IMG/VR virus record: IMGVR_UViG_3300031837_000059
Coordinates: 1-23,142 of that record
DNA length: 23,142 nucleotides
Reading direction: 5' to 3' (one strand)
Source of the DNA: a virus
Part shown: positions 16,842 through 22,478 of the stretch, piece by piece
Numbering within the stretch: the stretch's first letter is position 1
Layout of the letters: each line of letters opens with the position of its first letter
Program-made: the position numbers and the translations under genes
The notes under the pieces: generated by a model
What the model was told of the DNA's origin: nothing
Database searches by the model: none
Seen by the model: only the letters and a program-made list of their open reading frames with translations

Positions 16842-18734
16842 TTATATTACCTCGCAATAGCCCGAAGAGCAAGCGTACTCTTGGGAGCCTGTTGTGTTGT
16901 CTTCTTGTTCGTAGGTCTTTAGCAAATCCCAATCGATCTGCTTGGGCATCCTACTTACCCATTCGTTGTATTGTTCTTCTGTGATCTCTTGGTAGGGAGC
17001 CTGTCGATAGGTGTGTTCAGAATAGGGTAGAAAAGCCACACCAGAAAGAATATCGAAATTATCCCACACCCAAGATCCCACACCAATCCATTCATTTTCT
17101 TTTACATTCACCGTTATACTGGGTTTATGTTCACACCAATGTTCTTGGACATTACGCCAGATTTCAAGGTGCTCGATTGCAGTGATATCCGACCTGCACA
17201 AACTAGCATCTGGGCTTGCGATGGGGAAAGAGAAGACAGCCGTATGGTCTGGGTTTGTGACATCTGGTTCAAAGGGTACACCTTGGTCAATTAGGAATGT
17301 GGTTAGCGGATCTTTTACATCTCCTCGTACCGTCCTAATATAAAAAGGACTATGCCGAGGGTGAATGCCAGAACTACTGTCCACCAACTGGGAGACGGTA
17401 CCTGAAGGCTTAACACAAGTAATAGCCACAGACTGCTGAATACCAAGAGTAGTAGCCAGATTCTTATTTGTTGCAACTGCTATCTCCCGAAGGCGTTGGA
17501 GCCACAGACAACCTTCACCAGTTCGTCCGAGGATTGGGTGGTCGAGGATTCCGGTAAGGCTAACGCCAAGTAGACGTTCTTCTTCTGTATTTTTCCGCCA
17601 GCAACGTCTGAGATACGCAAACTGAGTAAGAGTGGACTGAAAGGTCCCAAGAATGGTGGCCAGTCGCACTTTTCGTTCCAGGTCTGACAAGTTATCTCCA
17701 GATCGTACAACGACTTCAGTGAGGTTACAGAACTGATTAGGTCGAAGAATGATCTCGCTGCAAGGATTAGTCCCGTACTCGAAAGAGACATCTCGTCTGG
17801 CATTTCGACTAGCTTGTCGCACGCTTGCCTTACGGTTGAATATCCCTCGCTCCCCACTTTTACTGTCGTATAGAGATTGCCACTCTCGTAGGAATTCTCC
17901 GACGGATGGTTTTCCCAAGTACACCGCGCTGTTATTAGATAGACCTCGTTGTCCATTCTGCTCCCACCAAGCTCCGTGCTTTGCCTGCCTTGCTCCTTCA
18001 TCACTTAGATCGCTTAGACTGATCATGGCTGACCGTCTTACACCACCGACAACAACAACCTCTGCAATCTTACACAAAAGATCGTGGCACTCTAGCGACG
18101 ATAGTTGCCTTCCTCGGGCTCGATTACAAACTTCTGTAGCATAAGTAAATAACTCGACAAGCGGCTCAGGTCCGCTAGCACGACCCCCAAAAGTCTTGAG
18201 TCGAGCGCCTGCAGGCCGTACTCGCGAAACGTCCCATCCAGGTGTGTAACCCTCAAAGAGGTAACTGAGGAGGGTTCTAAGGGCTGATGCCCACCCTTCC
18301 TTACTGTCTGGTACTGTGACAATTGGTTGATCTTGTCCACCAATAGTTTCTCCGATGGTTGGAAGTTGATCCACATATTTCTTTTCCACGCTGAAACCAA
18401 CACCAGTCCCACAAAGTAGGATGTACATGGCCTCATCGAAGGCGCGTAGGTTGTCAACTACAAGATAAGCACAATTATAACCAGCTACGTGAGTCCTGTC
18501 AAGAGCTGGACCAGCAGTCATAAGACATCTCATTGATGGCATGACTTCTAGATTAATTATCGCATCTTCAATTTCAAGCCATTCTTTTGAACCTAGAGAA
18601 CCACCTTTGGTGTAAAGCATCATCCAATCAATATAGCGTCGGACAGTTTCTTCCCAGGTTTCTCGTCGGTTCTCATCAGGTATCCACCTAGCGTAGCGAC
18701 TTGTGTGTATAAATCTTTGATAATCAGTTAGAAT
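16842..18734 (-). CDS. nrdJ: adenosylcobalamin-dependent (class II) ribonucleoside-triphosphate reductase
   Basis: Makes deoxyribonucleotides from ribonucleotides using a B12 coenzyme radical. Numbered from the ATG at 18623, C51 ('YNCAYL') and C299 ('FCNLTEV') are the likely redox pair. C288 and E290 in 'GTNPCSEI' are the thiyl-radical cysteine and catalytic glutamate. The tail 'CSSGYCEVI' supplies the CxxxxC shuttle pair that re-reduces the active site. 'LLCGTGVGFSV' and 'VKPSGTVSQLVDSSSG' are further family blocks. Conserved N-terminal sequence ('SRYARWIPDENRRETWEETV') continues in frame upstream of that ATG, but no ATG, GTG or TTG exists before the in-frame stop at 18753-18755. An ATT at 18734 lies 7 bases after a perfect AGGAG, so I set the start there (630 residues). 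Lactobacillus-type enzymes have ~740 residues, so this is a compact phage form. Confidence 0.9.
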   Translation of the reverse strand: MLTDYQRFIHTSRYARWIPDENRRETWEETVRRYIDWMMLYTKGGSLGSKEWLEIEDAIINLEVMPSMRCLMTAGPALDRTHVAGYNCAYLVVDNLRAFDEAMYILLCGTGVGFSVEKKYVDQLPTIGETIGGQDQPIVTVPDSKEGWASALRTLLSYLFEGYTPGWDVSRVRPAGARLKTFGGRASGPEPLVELFTYATEVCNRARGRQLSSLECHDLLCKIAEVVVVGGVRRSAMISLSDLSDEGARQAKHGAWWEQNGQRGLSNNSAVYLGKPSVGEFLREWQSLYDSKSGERGIFNRKASVRQASRNARRDVSFEYGTNPCSEIILRPNQFCNLTEVVVRSGDNLSDLERKVRLATILGTFQSTLTQFAYLRRCWRKNTEEERLLGVSLTGILDHPILGRTGEGCLWLQRLREIAVATNKNLATTLGIQQSVAITCVKPSGTVSQLVDSSSGIHPRHSPFYIRTVRGDVKDPLTTFLIDQGVPFEPDVTNPDHTAVFSFPIASPDASLCRSDITAIEHLEIWRNVQEHWCEHKPSITVNVKENEWIGVGSWVWDNFDILSGVAFLPYSEHTYRQAPYQEITEEQYNEWVSRMPKQIDWDLLKTYEQEDNTTGSQEYACSSGYCEVI

Positions 18735-19288
18735 AGGTTTTCTCCTGCTGGTTCAATATTAAAAGCTAGATCGAACCCTTTAAATTGTGGGTTAAGCCAG
18801 CCGTACTTATCTGCTTTCTTTTGTGCCCGTGCCAAGGACTTAGCAACTGCTTTAGGTTCTTTATTCTTGCTAATGTACTCAATAGTTTCATTCTGTACGG
18901 ATTCAAAAGCCTTACGATGAATGAACATACCTTTATTGCTGAACACACCAAGAGTTAGACTATGATCAAAGGATTTGAAATGCTGCTTTGGGTCAATAAA
19001 GTGCACACCTATTAGTTGTATCCTATACACCCCATCAACTAGATAATCATAGACAGATCCGATGTGATTACCATTACCTTGTTCATACTCATTCTGATTA
19101 TCCTGATCAAGTTTTACCCAATTAGGTGGTAGAACTGGTAGACCAACCTGATATGTATAAAAGATATCGTAGTCTTTCGGTTGAAGATGTACACTATATG
19201 CGTAGTCAACAACTGCTCCACCCATCAGAACAGAGTTCTTTGGGGCCTCAGAGATCAATTTCATCCAGAGTTTCGGACCGTTCGCCAT
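18728..19288 (-). CDS. nucleotidyltransferase-fold protein
   Basis: 186 residues. The N-terminal part carries a nucleotidyltransferase (pol beta-like) signature: G23-G24 in 'VLMGGAVVDYAYSV', followed by the DxD pair D39-Y40-D41 in 'PKDYDIFY', the usual metal-binding carboxylates. The rest ('IGVHFIDPKQHFKSFDHSLT', 'KGMFIHRKAF', 'AVAKSLARAQKKADKYGWL') resembles phage-encoded members of uncertain substrate. CCA-adding enzymes and antibiotic or tRNA modifying enzymes share the fold but are longer or have other domains. Its neighbours are nucleotide-metabolism genes. AAGGA lies about six bases before the ATG. Its 3' end contains the ribosome binding site for the ribonucleotide reductase. Confidence 0.6.
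   Translation of the reverse strand: MANGPKLWMKLISEAPKNSVLMGGAVVDYAYSVHLQPKDYDIFYTYQVGLPVLPPNWVKLDQDNQNEYEQGNGNHIGSVYDYLVDGVYRIQLIGVHFIDPKQHFKSFDHSLTLGVFSNKGMFIHRKAFESVQNETIEYISKNKEPKAVAKSLARAQKKADKYGWLNPQFKGFDLAFNIEPAGENLF
18742..18746 (-). promoter_or_regulatory. AGGAG ribosome binding site selecting an ATT start
   Basis: On the minus strand AGGAG, inside the end of the preceding gene, is followed by seven bases and then ATT (18734-18732) in the ribonucleotide reductase frame. The preceding gene's TAA (18730-18728) falls just after, so termination and re-initiation could be coupled. Confidence 0.5.
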
Positions 19289-19397
19289 CCCAGTTCCTTT
19301 TGGGTTTCTGTCGTTGTTGTTTAGGTAGTTTCAGATCCTTATCAAAGTGATTCTGCCTACGCTGTCTTCTACGATCCTTAAGATCGAACTTGTTCAT
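19248..19397 (-). CDS. possible 49-residue basic protein
   Basis: Short frame from the ATG at 19397 to a TGA at 19250-19248 that fills the only gap between the DUF4406-like and nucleotidyltransferase genes, overlapping each by 20-40 bases. The product is highly basic in its first 35 residues ('KFDLKDRRRQRRQNHFDKDL', 'KLPKQQRQKPKRNW') and acidic at its end ('SETLDEIDL'). Such a peptide could bind nucleic acid. An AAGGG lies very close (one base) to the ATG, which is poor spacing, so translation would rely on coupling to the upstream stop. No family recognised; it may be a chance frame. Confidence 0.35.
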   Translation of the reverse strand: MNKFDLKDRRRQRRQNHFDKDLKLPKQQRQKPKRNWDGERSETLDEIDL

Positions 19398-19731
19398 ACC
19401 CTTGCTCAACGTCGTACTCCGATAGTTCCCAAATCTTGAGGCTAAGGAATTTAGCTAGTGCCACTTCTGCCGCAACCCCTTTTGACTTCTGCCACCCAGG
19501 AAGAAGAGCAATTGCGTCCGCTTCATTTGCAATATAATTGAGATCATCCATAATCATACAACGCATAACCTTACCATCAAGTTCTAGTTTATCATAACCT
19601 TTTTGGCGATCATTATCCGCTGGACTAAAAACTTCATGTCCATGTTTTCTTAGTGTCAGGGCAGCCATATCAAAGGCTGGAAAGTTAAACTCTGGAATGC
19701 CTCTCATAGGGCCAGCTAGGTAGACGTTCAT
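19378..19731 (-). CDS. DUF4406 / nucleoside 2-deoxyribosyltransferase-like protein
   Basis: 117 residues from the ATG at 19731, which has GGAG five bases upstream; an in-frame GTG at 19764 lacks a ribosome binding site and would add eleven unconserved residues. The start 'MNVYLAGPMRGIPEFNFPAF', the 'EVFSPADND' strand, and 'ADAIALLPGWQKSKGVAAEV' with E89 in the place of the catalytic glutamate match the DUF4406/nucleoside 2-deoxyribosyltransferase-like fold. True transferases swap bases on deoxyribosides; phage DUF4406 members are mostly untested and may hydrolyse or remodel nucleotides. It lies among nucleotide-pool genes, consistent with salvage or base remodelling. The 3' end overlaps the small basic ORF. 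Confidence 0.7.
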   Translation of the reverse strand: MNVYLAGPMRGIPEFNFPAFDMAALTLRKHGHEVFSPADNDRQKGYDKLELDGKVMRCMIMDDLNYIANEADAIALLPGWQKSKGVAAEVALAKFLSLKIWELSEYDVEQGYEQVRS

Positions 19732-19759
19732 TGGTTCTCCAATATTTCGAATAACCAAT
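19730..19759 (-). promoter_or_regulatory. inverted repeat around the ribosome binding site of the DUF4406-like gene
   Basis: On the minus strand ATTGGTT and AACCAAT form a 7-bp stem with a 16-base loop. The GGAG sits at the end of the loop and the right arm runs into the ATG at 19731. It could modulate initiation. It lies in the only sizeable untranslated stretch of the right arm (19732-19824), in which I see no convincing promoter. Confidence 0.3.
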
Positions 19760-19824
19760 ACCACAATATTTGGTTTGGTTCTATATTTTTATGCCGGAAA
19801 TAAGCATAACTACTCGTCCAATAA

Positions 19825-20148
19825 TCAAGATTTTTGTTCAAGAATTAGTTCCAAACGAGCTAGACTATTCCAGGCAACGTGGGCAGCATGTAGAAGTTCA
19901 CTATCAGCATCACAAACCTCTCCAGATGCTTCCTTGAGCAGGTGTCGAGCCAGTGCGTCAGTGTAACGATTAAGTCCGTCTGGGACATGTCTCCAACCAG
20001 CCCAGGCATATTTTCTGGCACCAAATTCACTGACACGAGATAGTTCTTCAATTGCTCGCGGAAAGTATCCGATTGCTCCACGATAGACTGGAGCCTTTCC
20101 TTGGTCATACTTAACTGCGCCAGGTATTGACCCCTCGGCATCAGACAT
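19825..20148 (-). CDS. DUF5664 / phage dATP-dGTP diphosphohydrolase-like protein
   Basis: 107 residues, all helical. 'KYDQGKAPVYRGAIGYFPRA', 'EFGARKYAWAGWRHV', 'RYTDALARHLL' and 'DSELLHAAHVAWNSLARLEL' are the conserved blocks of the phage DUF5664 family, often annotated as the N-terminal domain of dATP/dGTP diphosphohydrolase. The His/Asp/Glu pattern in the last two helices resembles MazG-like all-alpha nucleotide pyrophosphohydrolases. The likely job is trimming of purine deoxynucleotide pools, which fits its place upstream of the deoxyribosyltransferase-like and ribonucleotide reductase genes. I see no PurZ-like gene here, so a link to 2-aminoadenine DNA cannot be claimed. Its ATG overlaps the end of the preceding 51-residue gene. 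Confidence 0.65.
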   Translation of the reverse strand: MSDAEGSIPGAVKYDQGKAPVYRGAIGYFPRAIEELSRVSEFGARKYAWAGWRHVPDGLNRYTDALARHLLKEASGEVCDADSELLHAAHVAWNSLARLELILEQKS

Positions 20149-20296
20149 TATCTTCCATCACACCAAATAGATTGGTTGGGTCTTCAATCGGTACGATCAT
20201 AAAACCCCATTCAGCAAGTTCTCGTTCGAGAGTCTTAGCATCAAAGGGTTCGCCTTCGTAGATACGATCAATGATGTCATTCAGCATATCATCCAT
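20141..20296 (-). CDS. 51-residue hypothetical acidic protein
   Basis: Starts at the ATG at 20296 with AAGG six bases upstream, directly after the TGA of the exonuclease gene. A longer in-frame reading back to 20443 is rejected because it would run antiframe to the conserved zinc ribbon of that gene. The product is acidic and helical ('MDDMLNDIIDRIYEGEPF', 'LERELAEWGFMIVP') with no recognised domain. It shares eight bases with the start of the DUF5664 gene, so it lies in a coupled chain. Function unknown; small acidic phage proteins often bind host or phage enzymes. Confidence 0.5.
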   Translation of the reverse strand: MDDMLNDIIDRIYEGEPFDAKTLERELAEWGFMIVPIEDPTNLFGVMEDNV

Positions 20297-20297
20297 C

Positions 20298-21002
20298 TCA
20301 AACCTTCTTTCTGGCGCCTGTATGCCAAGAACCACAGTCAATGCACTGAAGTCGTTGTACTTTAAAAAACTTCGTCCTTCGAAATCCTCTAGATTGTACA
20401 TGATTACTCCCACAAGCTCCACAAGCTCCCTTGTTATCCCCAAGATGCGGGTGATCTTGAATGAAAGGTTTAATTCGCTGATAGAGATTAGCAGTTACCT
20501 TGACATCCTGAATACAATACTTCTGCATCCGCTTCTGGGCCTTGACATCGCCTTCAAGAACAGACCGCCAGAGTGCAAAGCCTTCATGCTTCATCTTAGA
20601 TCCAACACCAAGTAAGGGGCCAATATAAGCCAACTTGGCCATCACAAATCCCAAGCCTTTTACGGTCTTAATCAAATCGATAGAGGTAGGTGGTGCAAAA
20701 GGTTTCAAACCCTCAAGCATTAGATGGCCTTTAATCTTAGGCAAATCATATCGATTGCCGTTGTAAGTAATTACAGCGTCTGCCTCATCAAGAAGATTGC
20801 GAAGAACATATGCCATGTCTGTTGCACCATACTCCCACTTAGAGAGGAAGATGAACTCTTTAGAGCCAACCCAATGAGCACAGAAGCAGAGAAGACCGCC
20901 GCTATCAATCAACTGATCAGGACTAATATTCTCATCATACATCCGCCAGACATAAGCCTTGGCAGGTGCCCATTCGATATCTATAACTAGGATTTTACTC
21001 AT
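20298..21002 (-). CDS. DEDDy 3'-5' exonuclease (RNase H-like fold) with C-terminal zinc ribbon
   Basis: 234 residues from the ATG at 21002, chosen because AGGAG lies seven bases upstream and the product begins directly with the first exo motif; a longer frame to 21155 would add 51 unrelated residues that overlap the endonuclease gene. D8 and E10 ('VIDIEW') form motif I, 'YNGNRYDLPKI' (N81, D86) motif II, and 'YCIQDV' (Y162, D166) motif III, the DEDDy set of two-metal exonucleases. Residues 194-223 carry CGACG...QCIDCG (C194, C197, C220, C223), a zinc ribbon probably for DNA contact. No polymerase domain follows, so this is a stand-alone exonuclease, suited to recombination or end processing beside endonuclease I. 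Its start overlaps the end of the endonuclease gene. Confidence 0.75.
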   Translation of the reverse strand: MSKILVIDIEWAPAKAYVWRMYDENISPDQLIDSGGLLCFCAHWVGSKEFIFLSKWEYGATDMAYVLRNLLDEADAVITYNGNRYDLPKIKGHLMLEGLKPFAPPTSIDLIKTVKGLGFVMAKLAYIGPLLGVGSKMKHEGFALWRSVLEGDVKAQKRMQKYCIQDVKVTANLYQRIKPFIQDHPHLGDNKGACGACGSNHVQSRGFRRTKFFKVQRLQCIDCGSWHTGARKKV

Positions 21003-21345
21003 CAATCCACTCCTGGGGTACGACACCAACGGCCCACTTGTAGCCGTTCCGGTCTGCCCACTTCTCGTGGGTCTGCTTCTGAAAGGGAACTTTCTTGTTG
21101 GCCTCCATAAATAGGAAGCGAATGTCATGATCAGGATATTGTTTACGTACCGCAATCATCTTGCGAATACTCTCCCGATCTAGTCTACCTTTGACTTCGA
21201 TAATAATTCCGTTGTCTAGTATGAAGTCTGGATGATAAATTCCGTTTAAAGTGTAAGGAAGTTCCAAAGTCTCGTAGGTATATTTCACCCCACGAGACCT
21301 TAGATTGGCATCGACCGTGCGCTCGAAGCCTGACTTAAAAGCCAC
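20995..21345 (-). CDS. T7-type endonuclease I (Holliday-junction resolvase)
   Basis: 116 residues. Cleaves branched DNA so that replication intermediates can be packaged. The match to T7 gp3 runs end to end: 'FKSGFE', 'YETLELPY', 'YHPDFILDNGIIIEVKG', 'QYPDHDIRFLF', 'VPQEWIDE'. E8, D40, E50 and K52 correspond to the catalytic E20, D55, E65 and K67 of T7, with identical D-E-K spacing (10 and 2). It lacks the basic C-terminal tail of the 149-residue T7 protein and a few residues in front. It uses a GTG start overlapping the endolysin stop (TAGTG) without a clear ribosome binding site, so translation is probably coupled. A dimer is expected, as in T7. Confidence 0.85.
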   Translation of the reverse strand: MAFKSGFERTVDANLRSRGVKYTYETLELPYTLNGIYHPDFILDNGIIIEVKGRLDRESIRKMIAVRKQYPDHDIRFLFMEANKKVPFQKQTHEKWADRNGYKWAVGVVPQEWIDE

Positions 21346-21770
21346 TAAGGATATTTAGCCGGATCAAGTTGGTAATGGCCCCAGTCCTGGAAGTGACTAA
21401 CCACACCGTCTACCCAAGCACCAACTGCTTGGCCACCCCACTGAACGTCAATACCCAACTCCTGAGCAGCAGCCAAGACTTGTTTACTTACCGCAGTGTA
21501 GACCACAGCCACAGTGGGACCAGAGCCAAGATAGACGCCATTGACAAAAACCCCAATATCAACAGCCATAGCAAGATTATTGTAATGACTGTCTGGGAGG
21601 TGTCTCGAATGAAGTGTTTGGGAAAATCCCTCAAGAACCAATTGCTTTTCTTCGGCGAGAGTTCTAATTCCATAGATCACCTGAAATGGTTGTGGAGTTT
21701 GACTAGCAGCGTTGATGACTTTGACAAGATCGGGATGAACTTGAGAAAGAAGATTATGTGGATCTAACAT
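21345..21770 (-). CDS. M15-family peptidase endolysin (L-alanyl-D-glutamate or similar peptidase)
   Basis: 141 residues. Cuts peptide crosslinks of the host cell wall at lysis. Family blocks are visible: 'VHPDLVKVINAA' at the start, 'YGIRTLAEEKQLVLEGFS', the zinc ligands H57 ('HSRHLPD') and D71 ('AMAVDIG'), and 'DWGHYQLDP' in which D129 and H132 take the places of the catalytic acid and third zinc ligand. The length is that of a single catalytic domain, with no cell-wall-binding domain or signal peptide, so export must depend on a holin. A 'DVQWGGQ' strand before the last motif is typical. It overlaps the stop of the secreted ClpP-like gene by seven bases and is followed at once by endonuclease I. 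Confidence 0.85.
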   Translation of the reverse strand: MLDPHNLLSQVHPDLVKVINAASQTPQPFQVIYGIRTLAEEKQLVLEGFSQTLHSRHLPDSHYNNLAMAVDIGVFVNGVYLGSGPTVAVVYTAVSKQVLAAAQELGIDVQWGGQAVGAWVDGVVSHFQDWGHYQLDPAKYP

Positions 21771-22201
21771 GTCTTGTAAAACTTCCCAGCTTCGCTCTGA
21801 TTCAATATCAACAAATGACCACTATTAGGTTTAGGAAGCCCACCTCGAGATTGAATGTACTTATTCAACCCTGGTGTCTTGTAAATAATGTCTCCGTACT
21901 CAGGTCCATCTTCTGTCATCATAACTGATTGATGATAACCTAGTACCGCGTTCTTAGTGATACAAACATTATCACGAGCTTCATCGACCAAGATAGTGCA
22001 AGCACTCAAACAAGGACCATCCACGATTACAGGCGTCTTGTCAGCAGCAAGTTGCCTACCTTGAGCGGCAAATAGATCGATGATACCACCAGGACTAAAC
22101 TCAACCACACAGGGAACTGAGCAAGGGACCGGAGGATAACTAAAGTCAGACTGACCTAGACCAAAAATCGAAAGAATAAGAAGACTAATCATAAATATCA
22201 T
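21764..22201 (-). CDS. secreted ClpP/crotonase-fold serine protease-like protein
   Basis: 145 residues from the ATG at 22201 (another ATG at 22192 and a GTG at 22204 are possible; a frame to 22282 would overlap the previous gene fully and is not supported). Residues 1-16 form a hydrophobic export signal ('MIFMISLLILSIFGLG'), so the product should reach the periplasm or membrane. 'VIVDGPCLSACTILV' holds the nucleophile-type S66 between C64 and C68, and 'CITKNAVLGYHQS' holds H90, matching periplasmic ClpP-like proteins common in Alphaproteobacteria. Five cysteines (27, 31, 64, 68, 80) may form disulfides. The third catalytic residue is not obvious and the C-terminal oligomerisation helices of ClpP are absent. 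Placed directly before the endolysin, it may take part in lysis or superinfection control; this is inference. Confidence 0.65.
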   Translation of the reverse strand: MIFMISLLILSIFGLGQSDFSYPPVPCSVPCVVEFSPGGIIDLFAAQGRQLAADKTPVIVDGPCLSACTILVDEARDNVCITKNAVLGYHQSVMMTEDGPEYGDIIYKTPGLNKYIQSRGGLPKPNSGHLLILNQSEAGKFYKTC

Positions 22202-22463
22202 CACTCTCTTCTTCTTCCAATTCGTCGCACATCTGAGCGGCCTTAACGCGGCCAATGGGTATAACAATATCAGGAACCGCACCGAGTTCTGTAGTCTTCA
22301 TGATGGCAACGTGATGCGGGGTGAAGATCAGAAAACCCTCGGCGAACCATTCCACATCTTCGATGTCTGTAATTACGTAATGATTACTCGGAAACTTAGC
22401 CTCTTCTTCCTTACCCTTACCACCATTAATGGTACCGAGATGAAAGATGTTATCGTCGTCCAT
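22185..22463 (-). CDS. small acidic hypothetical protein
   Basis: 92 residues with a good AGGAA ribosome binding site six bases before the ATG. It reads as a small beta-strand domain ('NHYVITDIEDVEWFAEGFLI', 'HHVAIMKTTE', 'DIVIPIGRVKAAQM') with a very acidic tail ('CDELEEEESDDIYD'). No known family is recognised. Strand pattern and acidic tail recall small phage proteins that bind DNA-binding enzymes, but there is no direct evidence. It overlaps the start of the ClpP-like gene and follows the nuclease gene by 15 bases. Confidence 0.55.
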   Translation of the reverse strand: MDDDNIFHLGTINGGKGKEEEAKFPSNHYVITDIEDVEWFAEGFLIFTPHHVAIMKTTELGAVPDIVIPIGRVKAAQMCDELEEEESDDIYD

Positions 22464-22478
22464 ATTTGCTTCCTTGCT

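Noticed and set aside
17480-18004. 174-residue minus-strand frame within the ribonucleotide reductase gene
   Set aside because: Out-of-frame reading of conserved catalytic regions; no domain of its own.
19765-19824. Possible promoter (TTGATT...TATGCT) in the spacer before the DUF4406-like gene
   Set aside because: The spacing between the two hexamers is about 14 bases, too short for a standard promoter, and the match is weak.
19825-20148. Evidence for 2-aminoadenine (Z) DNA from the dATP/dGTP hydrolase-like gene
   Set aside because: No PurZ or HD-type dATPase is present here; DUF5664 alone is widespread in phages.
20297-20443. N-terminal extension of the 51-residue protein upstream to 20443
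   Set aside because: It would overlap the conserved zinc ribbon of the exonuclease in another frame; the ATG at 20296 has its own good ribosome binding site.
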